DNA of 64,000 bases, from NCBI GenBank assembly GCA_910585275.1, contig CAJUCW010000014.1, positions 29,927 to 93,926 of the forward strand. The letters are read 5' to 3'. Source of the stretch: an uncultured Muribaculaceae bacterium. GTDB taxonomy: Bacteria; Bacteroidota; Bacteroidia; Bacteroidales; Muribaculaceae. A program made the position numbers and the translations under genes. Shown here piece after piece: positions 42,533 through 51,312 of this stretch (within the stretch, counting starts at the first letter, position 1; each line of letters starts with the position of its first letter). Below the pieces are notes generated by a model. It ran no database searches. It had not been told where the DNA came from and saw only the letters and a list, made by a program, of their open reading frames with translations.

Positions 42533-42576
42533 AAAATAATCAGCCGGATTCTATTGAGAACCCGGCTGATTATTTT
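42533..42576. terminator. Bidirectional terminator
   Basis: Perfect 15-bp arms (42533-42547, 42562-42576), GC-rich top and AAAATAAT/ATTATTTT base, so it can act on both strands. It ends the TonB-linked barrel gene on the minus strand and possibly the 41858 gene. Confidence 0.7.
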
Positions 42577-42625
42577 CTAACGACTAAATAACAACTAAAA
42601 TTTCTAATTGCGAATTGCTAATTGA

Positions 42626-45073
42626 TTACATTTCTCCTTCTCCATATCCGCTGCCGTCCATCGGTTCGCCGTTCTGGTCGCGTCCCGGTTTGGCAGTCAT
42701 GTTGCCGAACGAGAACTTGACTGTGAGGCGCACCGTTCGTCCGTTTCTCCAACGTTCGTTATATTGGGTATAATCCGGCCCTGTAGTTGTACTCTTGAAT
42801 TTGCGAGAATCGAAGAGGTCGCGGCAGTTGAGCGACAATGACCACGGCCCGAACACTCTCCTGACTCCGAGGTCAACGCTCCAGCCTCCCTGTCTCGAAC
42901 CCTGAGCGGAAAGCATCTTGGAGTTGTAGTTGCCCGTTGCCTGGAATGATAGAGACCATGGCAGACGCACGTTCGCCATCATGCGGGCATCCCATGCGAA
43001 ACTGTTCTGTTTGGCTCCACTCAACGGTATTTTATTGCCGCTTTCAGCCGTGAAGTCATAATTCCATGCGCTTATATGGTTGTTGTAGAGGTTGACGGTG
43101 GTGGTAAGGTCGAGCCGGCTGCGGAAGAGGGAATTCTTCGCTACGATTTCGCATCCTGAGTTCACCTGGTCCGCGATATTCGCCCAGGTGCTATACATCA
43201 CGTCGGCATCGAGATAACTGATGCGGTTCATCATGTCGGTACTCGTGCGCATATATGCCGACAGGCTTATCATGTGGTAGGTCCAGCTTTTGATGTAGTT
43301 AAGCTCGAAGGCGTTTGAATACATCGGCTGCAATTCCGGATTACCGTAAGAGATGTTTGTAGGATTGGAGATGTCGTGGAAAGAGTTGAGCTGACCGCCC
43401 CACGGACGGCGTATGCGCCGCGTGAAGTTCAACTGCATCTCGTTGTCGTGGGGAAGCGACCATGATACGAACGCACTCGGGAACAAGGCGAAATTGTTTT
43501 TCTTGAATTCCGGCACTTCGTTTTCCGTTTCCCCGAAAGCGAGGGAGCGCGTGCGCACCTGCCATGTCTCCGCACGCAATCCGGCCGAGAAGCTGAAATT
43601 TTTCACCTTTCCTCCAAGTGTGGCATAAAAAGCGGAGATATTGTTGCGATAGATAAACCTGTTGTAGAGGCTCTTGTTCTGCACCATGTCTTCGGGAGTT
43701 GTGCCGGAATAGGTATCGGTCGGCGTGTTTTCGTAGTTATAGTTGCCGTTATATCCTGCCTCGAGTTTGAGCCATTCGTTCATCTGGTTGGTGTAATCCA
43801 CCTTTGCTTCCCACGAGCTTGTGCCCATATCCATGTTCTGCTCTTGGTATTTGAGCTCATCACGGTCGGCATACTCTATCTCTTCGGAATATGCCCTCCA
43901 GTTCGGTCCGCCCCAGTTGTTGTAGGCCCCGTTGATGTCGATGGTGTGGGTGTCGCTCCATTTATGGGTATAGCCGGCTTCCACGTGCATTCCGTGGTGG
44001 TCGCCACGGTTGCGCGAGATATCGTTGTTGATTAGCCAATTCCCCGGCACGTTGGAAGTGTATAGCGTTGTGGAGTGTCCCCAGTTATGTCCGAACATTC
44101 CGAATCCGTTGGCATATACGTCGTCATTGTCCGTGATATGGTATGTGGCTCCCAGCCGGAAGAAGAGTCCGTTGCCGTGGCTCGGGCTTTCGCCTGCTGA
44201 TTTCGTGAACGTTCCGTCGGCAAACTCACGGTTCATCGTGGAGCCGCCTTTCGGATGGCGCATTCTGAACCCGACACCCGCATAAGCATCCACTTTCCCT
44301 GAATTAAAGTTCACATTTGCACCCACGTTGCCGCCGCCCCTTGTGTTGGCACCGATTTCAGCGCTGCCATAGTAGCCTGCCTTGCGATCTTTCTTTAAGA
44401 CTATGTTTATAATTCCGGCTGTGCCCTCCGGGCTATATTTTGCCGAGGGGTTGGTGATAACCTCGATACGGTCTATTGTCTCGGCGGGAATCTGCTCAAG
44501 AATCTGGGCGCGGTTGTCGGCGGTGAGACCAGACTCTTTGCCATTTATCCATACCGTCACCGAGGAGTTGCCACGAAGCGAGACTTCGCCGTCCTGGTCA
44601 ACTTCTACCGAAGGAATAGATTCGAGAAGTTCGGAAGCCGACTGGCCGGCCGCCGTGACGTTGGCATCTACCGTGAATACCTTCCTGTCGAGCTCGAAAC
44701 GCATCTGGCTTCTCACTCCCTCCACCACCACTTCCTGAAGCAGCTTGGAGTCGTCGGCGAGCGTGATGGTGCCTACGTTGATGTCCGCACCCGTTACGTT
44801 CACCGGGCGTTCCTGCGCAATGCTTCCTATGTTGGTGATGCGTACGATGTATTTGCCGTCTTTCACCCCTTTCAGGATGAAAGCTCCCTCTTCGTCTGTG
44901 TTTGTGCCTATCGGCAAGGGTTTGCCTGTGTTGGCGTCAACGAGCTGCACTGTCACGAAGTCCATCGGCGCGCCCGATTCTTTATTGATGACCTTCCCGG
45001 TGACGTCGCCGACAGCGTAGGCCATAAGTGGAAAGATGCCTGCGCAAAGAGGCATCAGAAGTCTTAAATTCAT
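42626..45073 (-). CDS. TonB-linked outer-membrane beta-barrel protein (OMP_b-brl_3 type)
   Basis: An 815-aa outer-membrane receptor. Signal peptide at 1-21 (cleavage after AYA; start at ATG 45073, an earlier ATG at 45100 is less likely). Then a CarboxypepD_reg domain (~22-105, GDVTGKVINKESGAPMDF), a plug (~115-220: SASELLESIPSVEVDQDGEV, NPSAKYSPEGTAGIINIVLK) and a long barrel of the PF14905 type. Substrate unknown; such proteins are not restricted to glycans or iron. Glycine/proline-rich at the extreme C-terminus after the barrel (NGEPMDGSGYGEGEM), where a terminal aromatic residue is usual, which is odd. Confidence 0.85.
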   Translation of the reverse strand: MNLRLLMPLCAGIFPLMAYAVGDVTGKVINKESGAPMDFVTVQLVDANTGKPLPIGTNTDEEGAFILKGVKDGKYIVRITNIGSIAQERPVNVTGADINVGTITLADDSKLLQEVVVEGVRSQMRFELDRKVFTVDANVTAAGQSASELLESIPSVEVDQDGEVSLRGNSSVTVWINGKESGLTADNRAQILEQIPAETIDRIEVITNPSAKYSPEGTAGIINIVLKKDRKAGYYGSAEIGANTRGGGNVGANVNFNSGKVDAYAGVGFRMRHPKGGSTMNREFADGTFTKSAGESPSHGNGLFFRLGATYHITDNDDVYANGFGMFGHNWGHSTTLYTSNVPGNWLINNDISRNRGDHHGMHVEAGYTHKWSDTHTIDINGAYNNWGGPNWRAYSEEIEYADRDELKYQEQNMDMGTSSWEAKVDYTNQMNEWLKLEAGYNGNYNYENTPTDTYSGTTPEDMVQNKSLYNRFIYRNNISAFYATLGGKVKNFSFSAGLRAETWQVRTRSLAFGETENEVPEFKKNNFALFPSAFVSWSLPHDNEMQLNFTRRIRRPWGGQLNSFHDISNPTNISYGNPELQPMYSNAFELNYIKSWTYHMISLSAYMRTSTDMMNRISYLDADVMYSTWANIADQVNSGCEIVAKNSLFRSRLDLTTTVNLYNNHISAWNYDFTAESGNKIPLSGAKQNSFAWDARMMANVRLPWSLSFQATGNYNSKMLSAQGSRQGGWSVDLGVRRVFGPWSLSLNCRDLFDSRKFKSTTTGPDYTQYNERWRNGRTVRLTVKFSFGNMTAKPGRDQNGEPMDGSGYGEGEM

Positions 45074-45221
45074 AATGTTGCGGTATAATCGTAAGGGCAT
45101 GGAATCTGCTGCCCGATTTTTTAGACATTTATACGTATGGATGGTTTAATCGCAAAATATTTTAAAATGAATCAAATTTTTATTAAATTCGCCATCAAAC
45201 TAATCTAAAATAATCGATTTT

Positions 45222-47189
45222 ATGCAAGAAGAGAACCTTACTACCGGCACAGGTCTCCCCGAGAACGCATTCCGTGAACTCGGGAACGACGAGAAATACA
45301 CGCCGGTCATGCATCCCGCTCACGATCAGCGGGAGGTGACCCCTTATTCCGTGGGGATGGGTCTGCTCATGGCTGTCGTTTTCTCGGCGGCTGCAGCTTA
45401 TCTCGGTCTGAAAGTGGGGCAGGTGTTCGAGGCTGCCATCCCTATAGCAATTATTGCGGTCGGCCTCAGCAATGCCCTCGGTAAAAAGAGTCCGCTCGGA
45501 CAGAACGTCATCATTCAAAGCATCGGGGCTTGTTCGGGGGTGATAGTGGCGGGTGCCATCTTCACCCTCCCGGCTTTGTTTATTCTCCAGGAGAAGTATC
45601 CAGACATCACTGTCAGGTTTTATGAGATTTTCCTTTCATCATTGCTTGGCGGCATCCTTGGAATTCTTTTCTTTATCCCTTTCCGAAAATATTTCGTGAA
45701 AGACATGCATGGCAAGTATCCTTTCCCCGAAGCCACTGCCACCACGCAGGTGCTAATTTCCGGTGAGACGGCCGCTTCAGAAGGGGGAGGACAGGCTAAA
45801 ACCCTTATCCTGGCCTCTCTTATCGGTGGCGTGTATGATTATATCGTTGCCACTTTCGGCTGGTGGGCGGAAACCGTAACGTCAATGGCTTCCACTGCCG
45901 GACAGGCGCTTGCCGAGAAGACGAAACTCGTGCTCAGCTGCAACACCGGAGCCGCTCTTCTCGGTCTCGGCTATATCGTGGGGCTCAAGTATGCATTCGT
46001 GATTTTCGCCGGCTCCATTTTTGTGTGGTGGATTGTAATACCGGTGATGGGCACCTATGGCAATGCCGAACTGGCCGCCATGCCAGCCGAAGGCATTTTC
46101 CGCGATTATGCTCGCCTTATAGGTATCGGCGGCATAGCCATGGCCGGAGTCATAGGCATCATCAAGTCTTGGCCCATCATTTCGCAGGCCGTCGGCCTTG
46201 CCGGCCGCGAACTGAAAGGTAAAGGCGGCGATGCCAAGGAGGTGCGCTGGCAGATGGATATCTCCATGAAGCACATAGTGTTCTTCATCGTCATCGCCCT
46301 CGTGGCCGTGTTGCTCTTCTTCTGGTTCGGAGTTATCCACACCTTCTGGCAGGCCGCAGTGGCATGGGTTGTGGTTACTGTGATTGCCTTCCTGTTTACC
46401 ACAGTTGCCGCAAATGCCATCGCCATAGTCGGTTCCAACCCGGTGTCGGGTATGACGTTGATGACCCTTATCATCGCTTCCGCCATTTTCGTGGCAATCG
46501 GACTTAACGGCACCTCCGGCATCGTGGCTTCAATGGTAATCGGCGGTGTTGTCTGCACGGCGCTCTCTATGGCCGGCGGTTTTGTCACCGACCTCAAGAT
46601 AGGGTATTGGTTGGGTTCCACACCTAAAAAACAGGAAAGCTGGAAATTCCTCGGCACCCTCGTTTCGGCTGCCACCGTAGGAGGTGTGATTATGGTGCTC
46701 AATCAGGTTTATGGTTTCACCGGCGACAATGCTCTTGTAGCTCCTCAGGCCAATGCAATGGCGAAGGTAATCGAACCCCTTATGATGGGCGGCGACACAC
46801 CTTGGATTCTCTACATGGTAGGAGCTATTCTGGCATGCATACTCAACTGGCTCGGCGTTCCGGCGCTTGCTTTCTGTCTCGGCATGTTCATTCCATTGTC
46901 GCTCAACACTCCTATGCTTGTAGGCGGTGCGATAGCGTATTATGTAAGCCATTCGAGCAAAGACAGCAAACTCAACGACGCGCGCCGCGACCGTGGCACG
47001 CTTTTGGCTTCCGGTCTTATTGCCGGCGGAGCCTTGTTCGGAGTCTTTGCTGCCATCACGAGGTTTGTGGGCTTTGAATACACCACCCCCGGGAGTCCCG
47101 AATTCACACAGATTCTCGGTTGCGTGGCCTATGCCCTCCTCATAATCTATCTCATTTGGGATAGCAAACGCGCCAAGCTTACGAAGTGA
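45222..47189 (+). CDS. OPT-family oligopeptide transporter
   Basis: A 655-aa inner-membrane transporter of the OPT family (PF03169, prokaryotic branch), with about 14-16 membrane helices and the usual N-terminal motif PYSVGMGLLMAVVFSAAAAY, then GQNVIIQSIGACSG. It probably imports oligopeptides by proton symport; the substrate cannot be read from sequence. Length is typical. It has its own terminator at 47267-47306. The gene upstream is divergent, and the next gene downstream encodes a secreted hydrolase, which could supply peptides, though that is inference. Confidence 0.92.
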   Translation: MQEENLTTGTGLPENAFRELGNDEKYTPVMHPAHDQREVTPYSVGMGLLMAVVFSAAAAYLGLKVGQVFEAAIPIAIIAVGLSNALGKKSPLGQNVIIQSIGACSGVIVAGAIFTLPALFILQEKYPDITVRFYEIFLSSLLGGILGILFFIPFRKYFVKDMHGKYPFPEATATTQVLISGETAASEGGGQAKTLILASLIGGVYDYIVATFGWWAETVTSMASTAGQALAEKTKLVLSCNTGAALLGLGYIVGLKYAFVIFAGSIFVWWIVIPVMGTYGNAELAAMPAEGIFRDYARLIGIGGIAMAGVIGIIKSWPIISQAVGLAGRELKGKGGDAKEVRWQMDISMKHIVFFIVIALVAVLLFFWFGVIHTFWQAAVAWVVVTVIAFLFTTVAANAIAIVGSNPVSGMTLMTLIIASAIFVAIGLNGTSGIVASMVIGGVVCTALSMAGGFVTDLKIGYWLGSTPKKQESWKFLGTLVSAATVGGVIMVLNQVYGFTGDNALVAPQANAMAKVIEPLMMGGDTPWILYMVGAILACILNWLGVPALAFCLGMFIPLSLNTPMLVGGAIAYYVSHSSKDSKLNDARRDRGTLLASGLIAGGALFGVFAAITRFVGFEYTTPGSPEFTQILGCVAYALLIIYLIWDSKRAKLTK

Positions 47190-47266
47190 GATGTCGGTTT
47201 TATGGTTTAAAGTTTAAAGTTTAGAGTTTTAAGTTTAGTTTAGATAAGAACTTTATAAATTGATAG

Positions 47267-47306
47267 GAGAGGGAAGCGGTTTCCGAATCGCTTCCCTCTC
47301 TGTTTT
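47267..47306 (+). terminator. Terminator after the OPT transporter
   Basis: Perfect 12-bp arms (47267-47278 and 47289-47300), then TGTTTTT. The stretch between the stop and the hairpin carries AGTTTAAAGTTTA direct repeats. Confidence 0.75.
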
Positions 47307-47419
47307 TAAGCCATTCGTTTTTTTTCTTTTCGCCATTTGAATCTGGTAGTTGGCGGTTGTGCCTAAACCTTTTGAACGCTTCTTGGTCTTGTATGTATAA
47401 ACATAAACTATAATAAGCA

Positions 47420-48439
47420 ATGGAAATAAAGAAACTGACATTCGGATCAGTGCTGTCGGTGGCGTTCCTTATGGCCGTTCCTGCGATAGCGTCATGTTCC
47501 GGAAATACAAGCAAACAGGGAAGCGACAGCACGGAGCAGAAAGCCCTTGAACCGAAAGGAAAGGGAGGTAAGCCAGGTGGTCCGCAGTTGGGCACTCCCG
47601 GCGGAGGCCCTGTCATCGACAAATCGGGGGATGCCGTTTTGCAGGAAATGATAAAGACTGAAGTGCCGGAGTTCAAGCAGTTGACCTACAATGACTCTGA
47701 AACCGGGAAATCACTGCAATACAATCTCTTCACTCCGAAAAATATCGAAGCCGGTAAAAAATATCCCCTCGTGTTGTTTATGGCCGACGCCAGCACCCCG
47801 GGCACCGATGCCACGCGTCCTCTCACCCAAGGCTACGGCGCCTTGGTATGGGCCACCTCCGAATGGCAGTCCGAACATCCATGCTACGTCCTGGTGCCGC
47901 AATATTCCGGCGTTGCCGTCAACGATGCCTACCAGCACACCGACGAGGTCGATATGGTGATGCGTCTTGTGAAGGAAACTGCAAAAGACAAAAATGTTGA
48001 CGACAAGCGCTTATACACCACCGGGCAGTCTATGGGCGGAATGATTTCCATGTATTACAACGTGACTTATCCCGAAGTGTTTGCGGCTTCTATATTCGTC
48101 GATTGCCATTGGGACAGCGCGACGTTTCCTGAACTTGTTAAGCACAAATTCACCTTCATTACCGCCGGAAAGGCCGGTACGTTCGATGCCTTGGAAACAG
48201 CCGCCCGCGATGCAGGCGTGAAATATGAATATGAAGAATGGAGCGCGAAACTTACGCAACAGGAACAAGACAAGCTCGCCTCCGAGGAGCTTGCAAAAGG
48301 CGCACCGATAAATATAATCAACTTCGAATCGAAAACCGTGCTGCCCGCCGACGGAAAAGGGAGCGAGCACATGTATTCTTTCGATTATGCCTACCGTCTT
48401 CTTCCGGTAAGGGAATGGCTATTCCGTCAGTCAAAGTAA
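47420..48439 (+). CDS. Secreted alpha/beta-hydrolase lipoprotein (esterase/prolyl-oligopeptidase-like)
   Basis: A 339-aa protein with a lipobox (AIASC, C26) and a Gly/Lys/Pro-rich linker (~45-65). The alpha/beta-hydrolase domain has GQSMGG with nucleophile S204, a probable acid near D228 and catalytic His near H376-equivalent position in SEHMYSFDYAY at ~315. It resembles the PHB-depolymerase/prolyl-oligopeptidase-like esterases seen in Bacteroidetes. Substrate unknown: an ester or a short peptide bond are both possible. Monocistronic, ending with a hairpin terminator at 48503-48540. Confidence 0.82.
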   Translation: MEIKKLTFGSVLSVAFLMAVPAIASCSGNTSKQGSDSTEQKALEPKGKGGKPGGPQLGTPGGGPVIDKSGDAVLQEMIKTEVPEFKQLTYNDSETGKSLQYNLFTPKNIEAGKKYPLVLFMADASTPGTDATRPLTQGYGALVWATSEWQSEHPCYVLVPQYSGVAVNDAYQHTDEVDMVMRLVKETAKDKNVDDKRLYTTGQSMGGMISMYYNVTYPEVFAASIFVDCHWDSATFPELVKHKFTFITAGKAGTFDALETAARDAGVKYEYEEWSAKLTQQEQDKLASEELAKGAPINIINFESKTVLPADGKGSEHMYSFDYAYRLLPVREWLFRQSK

Positions 48440-48502
48440 AAAAGGTTCATGCAAGGTTTGTAGATTGTTTTAGAAAACGGTCTCCGGAATAGAAATGGCA
48501 AG

Positions 48503-48540
48503 AAGAGAGCCGGTCTCGTTTGAGGCCGGCTCTCTTTTTG
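48503..48540 (+). terminator. Terminator between the hydrolase and the convergent xusC-like gene
   Basis: Perfect 11-bp arms (48503-48513 and 48526-48536) followed by TTTTTG. Confidence 0.75.
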
Positions 48541-48569
48541 CCATCGTAATAATTGGTGTGGTGGGATTG

Positions 48570-49811
48570 TTATGCCGTTTGGGGCATCGGTTTCTTCTTT
48601 TTCGTAAGATGCTTTATCCAGATGTAATATCCGGTTAGCGGCAGGCTTGCTCCGAGCAACGCTCCAAGCAACCAGAGGATGCGGGTGAAGAGCCCTCCTA
48701 AACTTCCCGTATGTATGGAATAAATCCATCCACGCAGTTTATCGGCTTCCACGGAATCCGCATACATCGTAGCCGGGGTGATTTCGCCCGAACGCCTGTT
48801 GAATTCGTATCGGTCGGAAGCACGAGTGTTGCCTGTTGTTCCCAATGTCACCGTCGCCGATTCCTGTGCTACGGTGATTTGAGGGGCGTCTGGGTTATTG
48901 GCTTTAATTTCATCATATACTTGTTGCCAACGCCCGAATTCGGAATGTCTTCTGCCTCCGCCGTGGCGGTTGCCTCGTTCTCCGTTTTCGCCGCGTCCCC
49001 TGCCTCGTTCTCCATCTCCGCCGGGTCGGCCTCCTCTGTGTCTTTCACCTCCGCGGCCTCCTCTGGAGTCTCCTTTATCGGAACGGGCATCGGTGTTGGC
49101 TTGGGCGAAGTTGCGGGGGGTGTGCTCTACGCCGCAGACGGCATAGAATGCCGAGCGATACCAGTCGAACGACCATGTAAGCCCCGTCAACGCCATGGCG
49201 AGTACGAAGACCAGGGCATACATACCTCCGGCCACGTGCAGCCCTTTCCAGAATATCGGCCACCCTTTAGTAACCGAAATCGACAGGCTACGCCCGAATT
49301 TTTTGCGAGCGCGCGGCACCCAGATGACCACCCCGGTTATCAGTGCTATCACAAAAACGAGGGTGGAAATCCCCACAAGAAGTTTCCCGATTTTCATGCC
49401 GTCGCCGTGGGGGTTGGCTCCGTCGAGCAGCCAACGGTGAAGCTTGAACATTGTCGAGAAAAAGCCGAGGCGTTCGTATTTCCCTGTGATTTCTCCGGAA
49501 TATTGGTCAACGAAAAGCGATGCGCGCCGGGGTTTCGACAAGTTGACCTGATAGGTGCGTTCTTTGTTGGAGAAAACCGTAACGCCGGTGATGCTGACGC
49601 TGTCGGGGAGTGAGGACTTCACGGTTTCCATCAGTTCCCCCATCGGCAAAGCCTGTTCTTTCACGTCAGCCACGTAATAAACGTCGCTTTTTATAGCTCT
49701 TGTGATTTCCGGCTCGAAAATCAGCATCGCGCCTGAAAAACACACGAGCGTGATTATGATGCCGAAAGGCACAGAGAGCCATAAATGTATCTTACGAAAA
49801 AATTTCATCAT
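48570..49811 (-). CDS. xusC: XusC-like PepSY-associated inner-membrane protein
   Basis: A 413-aa PepSY_TM family protein (PF03929), related to siderophore-iron reductases. Membrane helices at ~10-32, ~150-172, ~205-225 and ~370-395, with the N-terminal KIHLWLSVPFGIIITLVCFS typical. It is the third gene of a TonB receptor-DUF4374-PepSY operon, the arrangement of the Bacteroides xenosiderophore system XusABC, where XusC acts in the inner membrane. A very Gly/Arg/His-rich insertion (~240-300) in the periplasmic loop is unusual and might bind anions or metal. It ends 11 nt after the DUF4374 gene start side. The symbol is by context and family, not by alignment. Confidence 0.82.
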   Translation of the reverse strand: MMKFFRKIHLWLSVPFGIIITLVCFSGAMLIFEPEITRAIKSDVYYVADVKEQALPMGELMETVKSSLPDSVSITGVTVFSNKERTYQVNLSKPRRASLFVDQYSGEITGKYERLGFFSTMFKLHRWLLDGANPHGDGMKIGKLLVGISTLVFVIALITGVVIWVPRARKKFGRSLSISVTKGWPIFWKGLHVAGGMYALVFVLAMALTGLTWSFDWYRSAFYAVCGVEHTPRNFAQANTDARSDKGDSRGGRGGERHRGGRPGGDGERGRGRGENGERGNRHGGGRRHSEFGRWQQVYDEIKANNPDAPQITVAQESATVTLGTTGNTRASDRYEFNRRSGEITPATMYADSVEADKLRGWIYSIHTGSLGGLFTRILWLLGALLGASLPLTGYYIWIKHLTKKKKPMPQTA

Positions 49812-49822
49812 AACTTATAGTA

Positions 49823-51244
49823 TTATTCCACAGGTGTCATATATCCGAATCCGGTTATGTCGGTAGCTTCGATTGTAACCCCTTTCGATGCCTGTGCGGA
49901 GGTGGTGTTTATGGCGTAAATTGCGGGCTGTTCGTTTTCTACGTTGACGGGTATATATACGTTGCCGTTCTGTGAATATACCGTTTTGCCGATTGAGGAG
50001 ACATTCTCCGGAAGCCCGGTCACGTAAGTGAGTTTCTTTGTCGATGCGTCGAATATGGCGAGCTCGGTTGCTGCCGGATTGCTTTCGGTCAGTGAGCGGT
50101 CATACATCACCATCAGGAAGCGGTCGCCTCCCGCAGGCCAGCAACGCATAAACGAGCGGTTGCCGCCGGGGGTCTGTGCTTCGATGTTGCAATAGTAGTC
50201 GTCGAAATCGGTGCTCCCGGCAGGGATGCGGCAAACGCCGGCTGGGAGGGTGGTCTGTTGTCCGGGGTCGGTCATGGTCTTGGCATAACTTGCCGAGAAC
50301 ACATAGATGTCGCCGTTTTCGGCAGCCCATATCGTCTGGTAATATTGTGAACGGAAGCGTCCGCAGGGTGTGCTGATTTTATCCGTCTTGGCGAGCTTGG
50401 GGTTAAGCATTTGTTCGTTGTCGTAAATAGCCACCCAGCATTCATCGGGATATTGGGTGCCTATGAGTTCCCCAGCCTTATATCCACCGGCCCCTGTTCC
50501 GCCGGCATCCGTATGCACGAGATGTTCGAATCCGGGACGCACCCATTTGCCGTTGTCGTAGGCGGTTCCATACTGGCTCAGCCCCATCGGTATTGCGCCG
50601 CAATAAAGTCGCGAACCGCTTTGCTCCGCACCGGCCAGCGTCACGTATTCGCCGTTGCCGAGAAAATTCTCCATGCTGTAGAGCCCGGTCGAGGTGTCGT
50701 TGGTTCGCGATGTCTCGTCAAAGACGTTAAGATACGTCACGAGAAGCGTCATGGGTTTGTAGCCTTTCGAGTCGGCAAAAGAAGCCGGGCCTTCCCCGGT
50801 TGACATAGTGATTATGTCATCGTTATATGTGCCGTAAGAAGAGAAACGGCTGATGCGGTATTCCGTGCTTCTTGCCTCCATTTGTCCGTTGGCTCCGAGG
50901 ATATAGCTGCGGGTGGTGCCGGCGTTCCCCTGGTTGTAGGTAAGGGCGTAGAGATAATTCTTGTAAAACACCCATTGGGTTGCGCCGTCGTTCAGCAGAC
51001 CGTTGTTTACGGTAGAGAGTTTTCCTTCGTCGAGCGACTCTCCCGTCAGAAGCACATAGGAAGTGGCGTTAGAACCTTGAACGGTAGTAGCGAACACGAA
51101 TTTTCCGTTGCCATCTTCAGGTTCGTTGCCCTGTGTCGGATTGTCTTTGTCCGAGCAGGCCGTCAGTGCGGCACTCGGAATTAGTGCGGCTGCCGGAATC
51201 AGTGCGGTCGTCATGACGCGCCATAGATAGTTTCTCTTCTTCAT
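49823..51244 (-). CDS. xusB: XusB-like DUF4374 lipoprotein
   Basis: A 473-aa DUF4374 protein. The signal peptide contains a lipobox (ALTAC, C30), so it is a lipoprotein, outer-membrane or surface located. The mature part is a repeat-rich beta-propeller-like fold (FVFATTVQGSNATSYVLLTG, then recurrent YVFSASYAK-type strands). In B. thetaiotaomicron the DUF4374 lipoprotein XusB binds ferric enterobactin and works with XusA and XusC. Between xusA and xusC here with 11 nt to xusC and a 68-nt AT-rich gap to xusA. Ligand specificity is inferred. Confidence 0.85.
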   Translation of the reverse strand: MKKRNYLWRVMTTALIPAAALIPSAALTACSDKDNPTQGNEPEDGNGKFVFATTVQGSNATSYVLLTGESLDEGKLSTVNNGLLNDGATQWVFYKNYLYALTYNQGNAGTTRSYILGANGQMEARSTEYRISRFSSYGTYNDDIITMSTGEGPASFADSKGYKPMTLLVTYLNVFDETSRTNDTSTGLYSMENFLGNGEYVTLAGAEQSGSRLYCGAIPMGLSQYGTAYDNGKWVRPGFEHLVHTDAGGTGAGGYKAGELIGTQYPDECWVAIYDNEQMLNPKLAKTDKISTPCGRFRSQYYQTIWAAENGDIYVFSASYAKTMTDPGQQTTLPAGVCRIPAGSTDFDDYYCNIEAQTPGGNRSFMRCWPAGGDRFLMVMYDRSLTESNPAATELAIFDASTKKLTYVTGLPENVSSIGKTVYSQNGNVYIPVNVENEQPAIYAINTTSAQASKGVTIEATDITGFGYMTPVE

Positions 51245-51251
51245 TGTTTTA

Positions 51252-51312
51252 TAGTTTATAATTTATAATTTATAATCTTCTGAATGATAATTATGCATTA
51301 TGCATTATGAAT
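51252..51312. repeat. AT-rich repeat tract between xusA and xusB
   Basis: TATAATTTATAATTTATAAT, then ATTATGCATTATGCATTATG and AATT. Tandem and palindromic, the same type as at 42398 and 58971. It lies in the operon gap and may shape mRNA decay. Confidence 0.45.
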